A stretch of 64,000 nucleotides of DNA from Sporomusaceae bacterium (GCA_031460455.1 JAVKTQ010000001.1:372001-436000); one strand, 5' to 3'; shown: positions 32,487 through 42,031, counted from the first letter of the stretch. The notes: generated by a model from the letters alone, not told the origin. Translations and numbers: made by a program.

Positions 32487-33650
32487 CTATCCCAGCCACT
32501 TGCGGATACGGTCAACTGCCTCGCGGAGCCTATCCTGCGGCTGCACGAGCGCGATCCGCACATAACCTTCGCCGTGGGGGCCGAACCCGACTCCGGGCAC
32601 GACGGCCACCCCGGCGTTTTCTATAAGACTGGCGGCGAAAGCAAACGAATCCTGCTTGGTCGGCACCGGCGCCCATATGTACATCGACGCTTTTGGCCTG
32701 GCAACCTTCCAGCCGAGGCTGTTGAAGCCGTCCGCGACGATATCGCGGCGGCGCTGATACTCGGCGGCCATCGCGGTCACGCAGTCCTGGGGGCCGGTGA
32801 GGGCGGCGACGGCGGCCTGCTGGATGGGCAGAAAGATGCCGTAGTCAAAGTTCGATTTCACGCGGCCGAGGAGCTCGACAGCCTGGGCGTTGCCGACCAT
32901 AAAGCCCACCCGGCAGCCGGCCATACAGAAGCTCTTCGACATCGTGTGAAACTCGACGCCGATTTCCTTGGCCCCCGGCAGGCTGAGGAAGCTGGGCGGC
33001 CGGTAGCCGTCGAAACACAAATCGCTGTAAGCGAAATCGTGACAGACGAGGAATTTGTAGCGATTGGCCAGTTCGATCACACGGGCGAAAAACTCCACGG
33101 TGGCGGTGGCGGCCAGCGGATTGTTTGGATAATTGATAATCATCATCTTCGCCCGCTTGAGGACGCTCTCCGGGATGGCGTCGAGGTCGGGCAGGTAGTC
33201 GTTCTCCGGCGTGAGCGGCATAAGATACAGTTCGGCGTCGGCCGAGATCGGCCCGGCGGTGTAGATGGGATAGCCGGGGTCGGGAACCAGCACCACATCT
33301 CCGGGGTTTGCTACACACAGGGAAATATGGGCCAACCCGTCCTGGGAGCCCATAAGCGAGTGTACCTCGGTCGCCGGGTCGAGAACGACGCCGAACTTAG
33401 TCCGGTACCAGTCGGCGACCGCCTGGAGAAACGCAGGCGTCCCCTTGGACAAGGCATAGCCGTAATTCTTCGGGTCGGCGACGCCCCGCATCAGCGCCTC
33501 CATGACGTGCGGCGCCGGCGGCACGTCCGGGCTGCCGAGACTGAGAGTGATTACATCCTTACCGGCGGCGACCGCCTTTTTGCGCATGTCGTCGACCTGG
33601 GTGAAGATTGCCGACGACATGCCCTGCATCCGTTTGGCTTGTTCGAGCAT
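32487..33650 (-). CDS. Class I/II pyridoxal-phosphate aminotransferase
   Basis: 387 aa, ATG with AGGGAGGGG upstream. Fold type I markers are SLGSPDVPPAPHV, NYPNNPLAAT, HDFAYSDLCFDG and the PLP lysine in HTMSKSFCMAG. The sequence resembles LL-diaminopimelate aminotransferase (DapL) and MalY-type enzymes; the substrate cannot be fixed here. First gene of a run with the ASCH, pduL and YpmA-like genes. Confidence 0.88.
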   Translation of the reverse strand: MLEQAKRMQGMSSAIFTQVDDMRKKAVAAGKDVITLSLGSPDVPPAPHVMEALMRGVADPKNYGYALSKGTPAFLQAVADWYRTKFGVVLDPATEVHSLMGSQDGLAHISLCVANPGDVVLVPDPGYPIYTAGPISADAELYLMPLTPENDYLPDLDAIPESVLKRAKMMIINYPNNPLAATATVEFFARVIELANRYKFLVCHDFAYSDLCFDGYRPPSFLSLPGAKEIGVEFHTMSKSFCMAGCRVGFMVGNAQAVELLGRVKSNFDYGIFLPIQQAAVAALTGPQDCVTAMAAEYQRRRDIVADGFNSLGWKVARPKASMYIWAPVPTKQDSFAFAASLIENAGVAVVPGVGFGPHGEGYVRIALVQPQDRLREAVDRIRKWLG

Positions 33651-33759
33651 AATACCCCTCCCTATAGTAGGTTGCGGTCGCCCTCGTTATCCGGGCAACC
33701 ACTCCGCCTAAACGCTATATCCATCTAAGCGAAATATTCCAGCCGGAGGGGCGGGATTC

Positions 33760-35157
33760 CTACCTGGCAGCCTTTTTATTTTGCACATATTCATGGATTT
33801 TAGCAGAGGCCTTCTTGCCGGCGCCCATCGCCAGGATGACGGTGGCTGCGCCGGTGACGATATCGCCGCCGGCGAATACGGCGTCCTTGGAGGTCGCGCC
33901 AGTCTCGTCGGCCATGATATTGCCGCGCTTGTTGACCGCCAGGCCGGGAGTAGTGTCCTGCACCAGCGGGTTGGGCCCCTGGCCGATGGCCATGACGACC
34001 GTCTCGACGTCGAGCACGTAGTTGGAGCCCTCGACCGGCACCGGTTTGCGCCGCCCGGATTCGTCCGGCTCGCCCAGCTCCATCTTGATGCATTCGATGC
34101 CTTTTACCCAGCCCTTGTCGTCGCCCAGCACCTGCACGGGGGCGGTCAGCAGGCGGAACTCGACGCCCTCTTCCTTGGCGTGCTCTAGTTCCTCGTGCCT
34201 GGCCGGCATCTCCTCCTCCGAGCGGCGGTAGACGATATAAACCTTTTCGGCCCCGAGGCGGAGCGCCGTGCGGGCCGAGTCCATGGCAACGTTGCCCGCC
34301 CCCACGACGGCGACCCGGCGGCCCACCCGCACCGGCGTGCCGGTCTGCGGGAACTTGTAGGCCTTCATCAGGTTGACGCGGGTCAGGAATTCGTTGGCCG
34401 AATATACGCCGTTGAGGTTCTCACCGGGGATATCCATGAAGTGGGGCAGGCCGGCGCCGGTGCCGATAAAGACGGCGTCGTACCCTTCCTCGTTCAGAAG
34501 TTCGTCGATAGTATAGCTCTTGCCGATAACCGCGTTGACCTGGATATCGACCCCCAGCTTGCGCAGGGCGGCGATTTCCCGCTGGACGATGGCTTTCGGC
34601 AGACGGAATTCGGGGATGCCGTACATCAGCACCCCGCCGGGAGCGTGGAGGGCTTCGAAAACGGTCACCTTGTAGCCCAGGCGCGCCAGGTCGCCGGCGG
34701 TGGTCAGTCCGGCCGGGCCGGCGCCGATGACGGCAACCTTGCCGAGAACCTCGGCAGGCACATCGACTTTGTCTTCGCGGCCTGTGGCCATAGCGTAGTC
34801 GGCGGCGAACCGCTCCAGACGGCCGATGCCGACCGGCTCGCCCTTCTTGCCCATGATGCAGTATTTCTCGCACTGGTCTTCCTGCGGGCAGACGCGGCCG
34901 CAGACCGCCGGCAGGTTGTTCTTGGTCTTGATCTCGTCGATGGCGGCGTCGAAGTCGCCTTCCTTGATGTTTTTGATGAATTTGGGGATGTCGATTTCGA
35001 CCGGGCAGCCCTGTCGGCAGGGGGCGGTTTTGCACTGCAGGCAGCGCGCGGCTTCGGCCTTGGCGGTCTCCGCCTCGTAGCCGAGGGCCACTTCGTTGAA
35101 GTTGCGGCGCCGCTGGTCGGCGGCCTGCTCCGGCATCTTATGCTTTACTTGTTGCAT
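33760..35157 (-). CDS. nfnB: NADPH-binding subunit of NADH-dependent ferredoxin:NADP oxidoreductase (GltD-like)
   Basis: 465 aa. The N-terminus has Cys-rich 4Fe-4S motifs (CLQCKTAPCRQGCP, CGRVCPQEDQCEKYC), then two Rossmann domains (GAGPAGLTTAGDLA for FAD, VVGAGNVAMDSAR for NADPH). Such proteins are annotated as glutamate synthase small chain. Here it overlaps the FAD/2Fe-2S subunit gene and no large GltB chain is near, so the pair is NfnAB. The complex couples NADH and reduced ferredoxin to NADP+ reduction by electron bifurcation. Confidence 0.9.
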   Translation of the reverse strand: MQQVKHKMPEQAADQRRRNFNEVALGYEAETAKAEAARCLQCKTAPCRQGCPVEIDIPKFIKNIKEGDFDAAIDEIKTKNNLPAVCGRVCPQEDQCEKYCIMGKKGEPVGIGRLERFAADYAMATGREDKVDVPAEVLGKVAVIGAGPAGLTTAGDLARLGYKVTVFEALHAPGGVLMYGIPEFRLPKAIVQREIAALRKLGVDIQVNAVIGKSYTIDELLNEEGYDAVFIGTGAGLPHFMDIPGENLNGVYSANEFLTRVNLMKAYKFPQTGTPVRVGRRVAVVGAGNVAMDSARTALRLGAEKVYIVYRRSEEEMPARHEELEHAKEEGVEFRLLTAPVQVLGDDKGWVKGIECIKMELGEPDESGRRKPVPVEGSNYVLDVETVVMAIGQGPNPLVQDTTPGLAVNKRGNIMADETGATSKDAVFAGGDIVTGAATVILAMGAGKKASAKIHEYVQNKKAAR

Positions 35158-35981
35158 TTGCAGCTACCTCCTCCGCACCGCTCCATTTTCTCGTGTTCCT
35201 GGTACATCCGCTGGCGGGCCATCAGGCCGTTGAAGTCGACCTGGTGGGCGTCGAATTCCGGCCCGTCGACGCAGGCGAATTTGTTCTTGTTGCCGACGCT
35301 GACGCGGCAGCCGCCGCACATGCCGGTGCCGTCTACCATGATCGGGTTGAGGCTGACGATGGTATGGATATTATGCGGCCGGGTGACGTCGGCGACGCTG
35401 CGCATCATGATAACCGGCCCGATAGCCATAACTGTGTCGATTTTCATCCCGGCGTCGATCATTTCCTGCAGCGGATGGATAACGAGACCCTTGCGGCCTT
35501 TGCTGCCGTCGTCGGTGGTGATGATGAGCTCGTCGCTGACGGCGGCCATCTCTTTTTCGAGGATGAGGAGGTCGGCGTTGCGGGCGCCGATGATGGAGAT
35601 AACTTTATTGCCGGCCTGTTTGTAGGCGCGGGCGATCGGATAGACGGGGGCTACGCCGATGCCGCCGCCGATACAGATTACGGTGCCGAAGTTGTCGATG
35701 TGGGTCGCTTTGCCCAGTGGGCCGACGAGGTCTAGGAGGGCGTCGCCCTTATTCAGGGCGCCAAGCTGGCGGGTGGTGTGCCCCACCTCCTGGAAAATCA
35801 GCGTGATCGTCCCCGCCTCGCGGTCGAAGTCGGCGATGGTCAGCGGGATGCGTTCGCCGTCCTCGTCGATGCGCAGGATGACGAACTGGCCGGGCTGGCA
35901 TTTCTTGGCGATCAGCGGCGCCGCGACGTCGAACAGCAGGACGCCGGGCGACAGTACCTCTTTCTTGACGATATTGTACAA
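35145..35981 (-). CDS. nfnA: FAD/2Fe-2S subunit of NADH-dependent ferredoxin:NADP oxidoreductase
   Basis: 278 aa from the TTG at 35981, which has GGGAGG eight bases upstream; an ORF start 36 bases earlier lacks a site. It has the PyrK/SudB-like FAD and NAD binding domain (GGGIGVAPVYPIA) and a C-terminal 2Fe-2S site (GMCGGCRVSVG ... CGGGSCKC). It overlaps nfnB by 13 bases. Confidence 0.9.
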   Translation of the reverse strand: MYNIVKKEVLSPGVLLFDVAAPLIAKKCQPGQFVILRIDEDGERIPLTIADFDREAGTITLIFQEVGHTTRQLGALNKGDALLDLVGPLGKATHIDNFGTVICIGGGIGVAPVYPIARAYKQAGNKVISIIGARNADLLILEKEMAAVSDELIITTDDGSKGRKGLVIHPLQEMIDAGMKIDTVMAIGPVIMMRSVADVTRPHNIHTIVSLNPIMVDGTGMCGGCRVSVGNKNKFACVDGPEFDAHQVDFNGLMARQRMYQEHEKMERCGGGSCKCNK

Positions 35982-36041
35982 GTTCCATTCCTCCCTAAAA
36001 CTAACACTTACACCCAATTATAGGGCAACAAATACCTATTA

Positions 36042-37337
36042 CTACTGGTTCCTACGCGATTCTACCAGGCGAAGCCCGCGGGCGCCGGCTTCGCGCTTCA
36101 CCCGCTCTTCGTCGATGGTCGTCAGGCGGCGGGCATCAAGCAGCACCTTGCCATCCACCATAACTGTATGGACATCGGCGGCGGCGGCGGAATATACAAG
36201 CAGCGACAGGCGGTCATGGCGCGGATACCAGTGTCCGGCCGTCATGTCGAGAATGGTGATGTCGGCCTTGTAGCCCGGTGCCAGCACCCCGGTAACTCCG
36301 CCCAGGCCGAGGACTTCCGCCCCCTTTGCCGTAGCCATGGCCACCGCCTGGCCCGCCGGCACCGCCAGCGGATCGAGCGCGGCGACCTTGCTGAGGAGCG
36401 CCGCCAGCCGCATTTCCTCCACCATATCGAGGTTATTGTTGCTGGCCGTGCCGTCCGTGCCGATGCCTACCGGCACGCCGGCCGCGATCAGCGCCGGCAC
36501 CGGCGCCGCCCCGCTGGCCAGCTTCATGTTGCTCCCGGGATTATGGGCGACCCGCACCTTCTTGGCCTTGAGGATGGCGATATCCTCGGCCGACAGGTGG
36601 ACGCAGTGGGCGGCCAGCACGCCGAAGTCGAACAGCCCCAGCTCGTCCATCAGGGCGATGGGCGACTTGCCGTGCTCCTTGACGCAGCCGGCCACTTCGC
36701 CGGCCGTCTCCGCCAGGTGTATATGGATCTCGGCCCCCAGCTTCGCCGCCAGGGCCGTAACTTTTCTGAGGTAATCGGGAGGACAGGTGTAGGGAGCGTG
36801 CGGCCCCAGCATCACCGTTATCCGCCCGCCGGCCCCGCCGTGCCAGTCGCGGTAGAAAGCCTCGCTCTCCGTCAGCGCCTGCGCGGCGGTCGGCGCCACC
36901 CCGGCCATACCGCGCGACAGTGCGGCCCGTATGCCGCTCTCGTCCACCGCCCGGGCAACGTCGTCCATAAAGAAATACATATCGGCAAAGGCGGTCGTGC
37001 CGCCCCGGATCATCTCGGCAATCGCCAGCATCGTTCCCCAGTAGACATCCTCGCCGGTCAACCTGGCCTCGGCCGGCCAAATCTTGGTCTCCAGCCACTC
37101 CATCAGCGCCATATCGTCGGCGTAGCTGCGGAACAGCGTCATCGCCGCGTGGGTATGGGTGTTGACGAACCCCGGCAGCACCAGCTTATCGGTGCAGTCG
37201 ATCACCCGGTCGGCCTGCCAGCCGGGCTCTACCTCCCCCACCCTGGCGATTGCCGCACCATCGATCGCCACGTCGGCCTTGACCACGCTGCCGCCGGTAT
37301 AGACCTCGCCGTTCTTCAGCAGTATCCTTGCCATCAT
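36042..37337 (-). CDS. mtaD: 5'-methylthioadenosine/S-adenosylhomocysteine deaminase
   Basis: 431 aa from ATG 37337 (AAGGAG upstream). Metal-dependent amidohydrolase with LPGFVNTHTHAAMTL (HxH), HIHLAETAGEV, LAAHCVHLSAEDI and GTDGTASNNNLDM. The family deaminates MTA, SAH or adenosine to the inosine forms. First-choice name follows the genomic neighbourhood of SAH hydrolase and MTA phosphorylase genes. It overlaps the class II aldolase gene by four bases. Confidence 0.92.
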   Translation of the reverse strand: MMARILLKNGEVYTGGSVVKADVAIDGAAIARVGEVEPGWQADRVIDCTDKLVLPGFVNTHTHAAMTLFRSYADDMALMEWLETKIWPAEARLTGEDVYWGTMLAIAEMIRGGTTAFADMYFFMDDVARAVDESGIRAALSRGMAGVAPTAAQALTESEAFYRDWHGGAGGRITVMLGPHAPYTCPPDYLRKVTALAAKLGAEIHIHLAETAGEVAGCVKEHGKSPIALMDELGLFDFGVLAAHCVHLSAEDIAILKAKKVRVAHNPGSNMKLASGAAPVPALIAAGVPVGIGTDGTASNNNLDMVEEMRLAALLSKVAALDPLAVPAGQAVAMATAKGAEVLGLGGVTGVLAPGYKADITILDMTAGHWYPRHDRLSLLVYSAAAADVHTVMVDGKVLLDARRLTTIDEERVKREAGARGLRLVESRRNQ

Positions 37338-37999
37338 TCCGCTCCTTCCTGACGCCGCCGGTAATGCTCCACAAAAAAGCGGCGCATCTCCGCGACATCC
37401 CCGTCGCTCAATACCTGGGCCCCGCCCAGGAGATTGGCGTATATGTAAATCTGGGCGCCCTTCTCGACAAGCTCGCAGGCCAGCAACGCCTCGGCGGCCG
37501 TCCGGCCGCAGCCCACCGCGCCGTGGTTGGCCAGCAGCACCGCCTGGCGGTCGGACAGCGCCGCCACGGCATTGGCCGCCAGTTCCATCGTCCCTGGTAG
37601 CGCATACGCGGCCACCTCGATCGCCCCGCCCGCCAATTGCACCAGATCCTCGATAATCGGCGGCAGGGGGCGACGCGCGGCGGCGCAGGCGCTGGCAAAA
37701 ACGCTGTGGGTATGGACGACGGCGCCGATGTCGGGCCGGGCGGCGTAAATCGCCAGGTGAAGAGGCACTTCGGTTGACGGCGTGAGTTCGCCGGCCACCT
37801 GTTTGCCCCCCATATCGACGACAGCGACATCCTCCGCGCGCAGGCTCCGGTAGTCGCGGCCCGACGGCGTTACCGCCACCAGCTCCTGTCCGGGCACGCG
37901 GATGCTCACGTTCCCCCACGTCCCGGCCACCAGGCCCCGCTCCAGCATCGCCTGTCCCGTCCTCACAACCTCGGCCCTCACCGCCGTCAGCTCGTTCAT
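37334..37999 (-). CDS. Class II aldolase/adducin family protein
   Basis: 221 aa. GTWGNVSIRV, VVHTHSVFASACA (zinc His pair) and LLANHGAVGCG are class II aldolase signatures. In this cluster the likely substrate is 5-methylthioribulose-1-phosphate. It could be MtnB (dehydratase) or the aldolase of the DHAP shunt, which gives DHAP and methylthioacetaldehyde. The rest of the classical route (mtnC, mtnD, mtnW/X) is absent from the window, which favours the shunt. Confidence 0.85.
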   Translation of the reverse strand: MNELTAVRAEVVRTGQAMLERGLVAGTWGNVSIRVPGQELVAVTPSGRDYRSLRAEDVAVVDMGGKQVAGELTPSTEVPLHLAIYAARPDIGAVVHTHSVFASACAAARRPLPPIIEDLVQLAGGAIEVAAYALPGTMELAANAVAALSDRQAVLLANHGAVGCGRTAAEALLACELVEKGAQIYIYANLLGGAQVLSDGDVAEMRRFFVEHYRRRQEGAE

Positions 38000-38026
38000 G
38001 CGCCCTCTCCCCTTCTGCTTCCAGCC

Positions 38027-39268
38027 CTACGCTTTGTTAAGATAATCGGTCTGAGTCGTCGACAGCTCGTCGATGGCGATGCCCATCGCCTTGAGCTTGA
38101 GGGACGCCACTTTGCGGTCCAGCTCGTAGGGCAGCTTGTAAACCTGATTGTCCAGCTTGCCGTGGTTCTCGAGGATATGGAGGACCGACAGCGCCTGGAT
38201 GGCGAACGACAGGTCCATGATCTCGGTCGGGTGGCCGTCACCGGCCGCCAGGTTCACCAGCCGGCCCTCGCCGAGCAGGTACACCTTCTTGCCGTCCGCG
38301 AACACGAACTCCTCGATATTCTTGCGCACCGTGCGGGTGCTCACCGCCAGCTCGTCCAGATGCTCCTTGTTGATCTCCACGTCGAAATGGCCGGCATTGG
38401 CCATGATCGCTCCCGGCTTCATCGCCTTGAGATGCTCGCGGCACACCACGTCGCGGCAGCCGGTCACAGTGACGAAGAAATCGCCCCTGGCGGCAGCGTC
38501 GAGCATATTCATCACCTGATAGCCGTCGAACAGCGCCTCGGCCGCCCGGATGGGGTCGACCTCGGTAACGATGACATTGGCTCCCAGGCCCCTGGCCCGC
38601 ATCGCCACGCCCTTGCCGCACCAGCCGTATCCGGCCACCACCACCGTCTTGCCAGCCACCGTCAGGTTGGTTGTGCGCATGATGCCGTCCCAGGTCGACT
38701 GGCCGGTGCCGTAGCGGTTATCGAACAAATACTTGCAGTAAGCGTCGTTAACGGCGATCATCGGAAACTTCAGCTTGCCGGCCGCCGCCAGCGCCTTGAG
38801 GCGATGGACGCCCGTAGTCGTCTCCTCCGAACCGCCGAGGATGTTGGCGGCCAGATCGGCGCGCTCGCCATGGAGCAGCGACACCAGGTCGCCGCCGTCG
38901 TCGATGATGATGTCCGGCCTGGTGTCGAGCGCCTTATGCAGGAAATCGTCGTACTCCGCGGGCGACGTGTTGTGCCAGGCATAAACCTTGACCCCCTGGC
39001 TGGCCAGCGCTGCCGCCACATCGTCCTGAGTCGAAAGCGGGTTGGAGCCGGTAACGGTCACGCTCGCCCCGGCGTTCGCCAGCACCATGCCCAGATATGC
39101 CGTCTTGGCCTCAAGATGCATGGTGATAACCATCTTCTTGCCGGCTAGAGGCTTTGTTGCCGAAAGTTCGGCGTTCAGCACATTCAGTACCGGCATATGC
39201 TCCTTCACCCAGTTGATCTTGTCCATGCCTTGGGGAGCGAGTTTGATGTCTCTGATGATCGATTCCAT
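38027..39268 (-). CDS. ahcY: S-adenosylhomocysteine hydrolase
   Basis: 413 aa from ATG 39268 with AAAGGGTG upstream. It has the NAD-binding motif VVAGYGWCGKGVAMRARGLG, the substrate loop DDGGDLVS and VNDAYCKYLFDNRYGTGQS. It splits SAH into adenosine and homocysteine. The shorter form without the ~40-residue insert fits anaerobes and archaea. The pathway partner mtaD lies two genes downstream. Confidence 0.93.
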   Translation of the reverse strand: MESIIRDIKLAPQGMDKINWVKEHMPVLNVLNAELSATKPLAGKKMVITMHLEAKTAYLGMVLANAGASVTVTGSNPLSTQDDVAAALASQGVKVYAWHNTSPAEYDDFLHKALDTRPDIIIDDGGDLVSLLHGERADLAANILGGSEETTTGVHRLKALAAAGKLKFPMIAVNDAYCKYLFDNRYGTGQSTWDGIMRTTNLTVAGKTVVVAGYGWCGKGVAMRARGLGANVIVTEVDPIRAAEALFDGYQVMNMLDAAARGDFFVTVTGCRDVVCREHLKAMKPGAIMANAGHFDVEINKEHLDELAVSTRTVRKNIEEFVFADGKKVYLLGEGRLVNLAAGDGHPTEIMDLSFAIQALSVLHILENHGKLDNQVYKLPYELDRKVASLKLKAMGIAIDELSTTQTDYLNKA

Positions 39269-39269
39269 A

Positions 39270-40316
39270 TTATCTACACCCTTTCTTCTTCTGCAGCGCG
39301 GCGATGGCCTCCGTGTACGGAGCCCTAAGCACACCGTGCTCGGTTATAATAGCCGTCACCAGCCTGTTAGGCGTGACGTCGAACGCCGGGTTGAAAACCT
39401 CGATGCCTTCCGGGGCGGTGCGCACGCCGCCCAGGCTGGTGACCTCGGCCGGGCTGCGCTCCTCGATGGGGATGTCGGCCCCGCTGGCGAGGGAAAAGTC
39501 GAAGGTGGAAACAGGCGCGGCCACGTAGAAAGGGATACCGTGCTCCTTGGCCAGCACCGCCACCGAATATGTGCCGATCTTGTTGGCGACATCGCCGTTG
39601 GCCGTTATGCGGTCGGCGCCGACGATGGCCGCCTGCACCATCCCGCGCTGCATCACCCAGCCGGCCATATTGTCGGTGATCAGCGTCACCGGGATACCCT
39701 CGTGCTTCAGCTCCCAGGCCGTCAGCCTGGCGCCCTGCAACAGCGGCCGCGTCTCGTCGGCGTACACGCGGCTGACGCGCCCCTGCCGCCAAGCCTCGCC
39801 GATGACCCCCAAAGCAGTGCCGAAAGCCACCGTCGCCAGCGCGCCGGCGTTGCAGTGGGTCAGGACGGCGCACTGCGGCGGGAAAAGCGCCGCGCCGTGG
39901 GCCGAGATGCGGCGGTTGACCGCCTCGTCCTCACGGGCGATAGCCACCGCCTCCTCCTCCAGCGCCGCCGTCACGGCCGCCGGGTCGGCGGCGCTGCCGT
40001 AGCGGCTGGCTACCGACAGCATCCGGTCGATGGCCCAGAAGAGATTGACAGCCGTCGGCCGTGTGCCCCGCAGCTCCTCGGCGACATTAAGCAGCGCGGT
40101 CCAAAAATCCCCCGGCTGTGCCTTCAGTTCGCGGGCTCCCAGCACCAGGCCGAAGGCCGCGGCCGCGCCGATGGCCGGAGCGCCCCGCACCTCCAGGCGG
40201 CGGATCGCCTCAGCCACCCGGCGCCAGTCGCGGCAGTCGATAAACTCCGTACTTCCCGGCAAAGCCGTCTGATTCAATAACCGCAGGCGGTCAGCCTGCC
40301 ACTCAAGCGAACGCAA
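39270..40316 (-). CDS. mtnA: Methylthioribose-1-phosphate isomerase
   Basis: 348 aa, TTG start (weak ribosome site). VRGAPAIGAAAAFG, LTHCNAGALATVAFGTALG (catalytic Cys) and VGADRITANGDVANKIGTY (catalytic Asp) are MtnA motifs distinguishing it from eIF2B. It converts MTR-1-P to MTRu-1-P. One base separates it from ahcY, and it is 16 bases from mtnP. Confidence 0.95.
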   Translation of the reverse strand: MRSLEWQADRLRLLNQTALPGSTEFIDCRDWRRVAEAIRRLEVRGAPAIGAAAAFGLVLGARELKAQPGDFWTALLNVAEELRGTRPTAVNLFWAIDRMLSVASRYGSAADPAAVTAALEEEAVAIAREDEAVNRRISAHGAALFPPQCAVLTHCNAGALATVAFGTALGVIGEAWRQGRVSRVYADETRPLLQGARLTAWELKHEGIPVTLITDNMAGWVMQRGMVQAAIVGADRITANGDVANKIGTYSVAVLAKEHGIPFYVAAPVSTFDFSLASGADIPIEERSPAEVTSLGGVRTAPEGIEVFNPAFDVTPNRLVTAIITEHGVLRAPYTEAIAALQKKKGCR

Positions 40317-40332
40317 TCCAGATCACCACTCT

Positions 40333-41130
40333 CTACAGTTTGAAGCCGCCGTATTCGGCCAGCGCCCGTCGGCACGCGCAGGGAGCCTCGGGGTCTAAGC
40401 TCTCGATAGTCGCCATAACCAGCGTCTTGATATTCTCAAGATTGGTCCGCATGGCGTCGAGCACCTCGCCGTGGGTCAGCGGCTGGAGCGAAATGCCGGC
40501 GGCGAAATTCGTCACCATCGACACCGTCGCGTAGCACATCTCCGCCTCCCTGGCCAGCGTCACCTCGGGAACATTCGTCATCCCGACGATATCGCCTCCC
40601 AGGAGGGCGAACGCCTTTATCTCGGCCGGCGTCTCGAACCGCGGACCCTCGGCGCACACATACGTGCCGCGGGCGTGGACCGGGATGCCGTTATCGACGG
40701 CCGCCTTGTGGAGAACGGCACGGAGCGACGGACAGTAAGGCTCGGTCACATCCACATGCACCACCCCGCGGTCGCCGCCCTCGTAAAAAGTCGTCACCCG
40801 GTTCTTGGTGAAATCGAGGAACTGATCGGTCAGCACGAAATGCCCCGGCGGCATGTCACGGTTGAGCGAGCCCACCGCCGTCGTAGCGATGATGCTCAGC
40901 ACGCCGATCTTCTTCATCGCCCAGATATTGGCCCGGTAGTTGATGAGATGCGGCGGTATGGAATGCTTGCTCCCGTGGCGGGGAATAAAGGCCACCGCCT
41001 TGCCGGCGTACTCTCCCACCTTATACTCCACCTCGCCGTAGGGCGTAACCACCCTGTCCTCGCGGACATTGTCCAGAATGCGGGGGTCGTACAGCCCCGT
41101 GCCGCCGATAATCGCTATCCTCGTCATCAT
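40333..41130 (-). CDS. mtnP: S-methyl-5'-thioadenosine phosphorylase
   Basis: 265 aa from ATG 41130 with GGAGG five bases upstream. IGGTGLYDP, FIPRHGSKHSIPPHLINYRANI and GMTNVPEVTLAREAEMCYA are MTAP signatures. It produces adenine and MTR-1-P. First gene of the salvage operon mtnP-mtnA-ahcY-aldolase-mtaD. Confidence 0.95.
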   Translation of the reverse strand: MMTRIAIIGGTGLYDPRILDNVREDRVVTPYGEVEYKVGEYAGKAVAFIPRHGSKHSIPPHLINYRANIWAMKKIGVLSIIATTAVGSLNRDMPPGHFVLTDQFLDFTKNRVTTFYEGGDRGVVHVDVTEPYCPSLRAVLHKAAVDNGIPVHARGTYVCAEGPRFETPAEIKAFALLGGDIVGMTNVPEVTLAREAEMCYATVSMVTNFAAGISLQPLTHGEVLDAMRTNLENIKTLVMATIESLDPEAPCACRRALAEYGGFKL

Positions 41131-41295
41131 TGCGCCCTCCAGAAATCGCTGCTTTTCTCTCAATATAATATGTACCAAATTTTATCGGTCAACAATACGT
41201 TGTACAAAGTGTTATATATTGGACTTTGCGACTCGATTCTCCTCCCTGTTCGCTAAAAAACGGCCGCCGATACCCCCCATCTGCGTCGTACCGCA

Positions 41296-41325
41296 ATAAA
41301 AATGGCCCCCGCTGTCGCGGAGGCC
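41296..41325 (-). terminator. Terminator after the acetate transporter gene
   Basis: GGCCCCCGC / GCGGAGGCC stem with one G-T pair and a T-rich tail (TTTTTAT) on the minus strand. Confidence 0.82.
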
Positions 41326-41336
41326 CGGAAAAACTA

Positions 41337-41948
41337 TTATTTGAAGATACCGAACGGTTTACCCATCGGCATGAACGGTTTGCCGAAATGCGTATTCAGC
41401 ACGACCGCGCAGCAGGCGTAAAAGGTCAGCAGCGAGATAACCAGCTCGGTCCAGGCGGCGACGGCGTGCGAAGCGTGGGCGGCGATGCCGAACGCGTTCA
41501 GCGCCAGGGCGGCGAGCAGCACGTCGATCAGCACCATGATCGCGAAGATAACCTTGTTGACTTCCATCGCGCCGACGGTCATCAGGACGGAGAAGATCAG
41601 GTAACCGGTGAAGGCCCAGCCGAGTTGCCCCACATCGGCGGCCTGGGCCAGGATCGGGCCGAATACGCCCATCTTCATCATCCAGGCGGTGGCGATCGCG
41701 TACCAGAAGAAAGCGTACGCGCCGAACACCGTGGCGCCCCATATATTATTATGGAAGAAATCGAAGATCGAAGCGACGAGTTGGGCGGTTGCCCCCAGGA
41801 AAATTGCGTAAACGATAACGAACGATAACCCGGTTGTCCACCCCAGTTTCTGCGAAGCAGCCACCATCGTAACCATTGCCAAACCAAAAAGTCCCAGTCC
41901 GGTCGGATTCGCGAGCACCAATTGAGTCTTCTGCGGTCCTTCTGCCAT
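41337..41948 (-). CDS. Acetate uptake transporter (GPR1/FUN34/YaaH, SatP family)
   Basis: 203 aa with six hydrophobic segments. NPTGLGLFG near residue 14 is the family's NPAPLGL-like motif, and FWYAIATAWM lies in the middle. The family carries acetate or succinate with protons across the inner membrane. Confidence 0.92.
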   Translation of the reverse strand: MAEGPQKTQLVLANPTGLGLFGLAMVTMVAASQKLGWTTGLSFVIVYAIFLGATAQLVASIFDFFHNNIWGATVFGAYAFFWYAIATAWMMKMGVFGPILAQAADVGQLGWAFTGYLIFSVLMTVGAMEVNKVIFAIMVLIDVLLAALALNAFGIAAHASHAVAAWTELVISLLTFYACCAVVLNTHFGKPFMPMGKPFGIFK

Positions 41949-42002
41949 TTTTTACACTCCTCCCACAAAATAAAAACAATACAACACAAGTAAACACATT
42001 CT

Positions 42003-42031
42003 AAATTATCATATCGGAGGAGGCTCGTCAA
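42003..42031 (-). promoter_or_regulatory. Promoter of the acetate transporter gene
   Basis: Minus strand TTGACG (42026-42031), 17-base spacer, TAATTT (42003-42008), about 55 bases before the start codon. A housekeeping-type promoter. Confidence 0.55.

Noticed and set aside
41131-41300. SAM riboswitch or T-box upstream of the mtnP operon
   Set aside because: No conserved core, no T-box sequence and no terminator hairpin between the region and mtnP.
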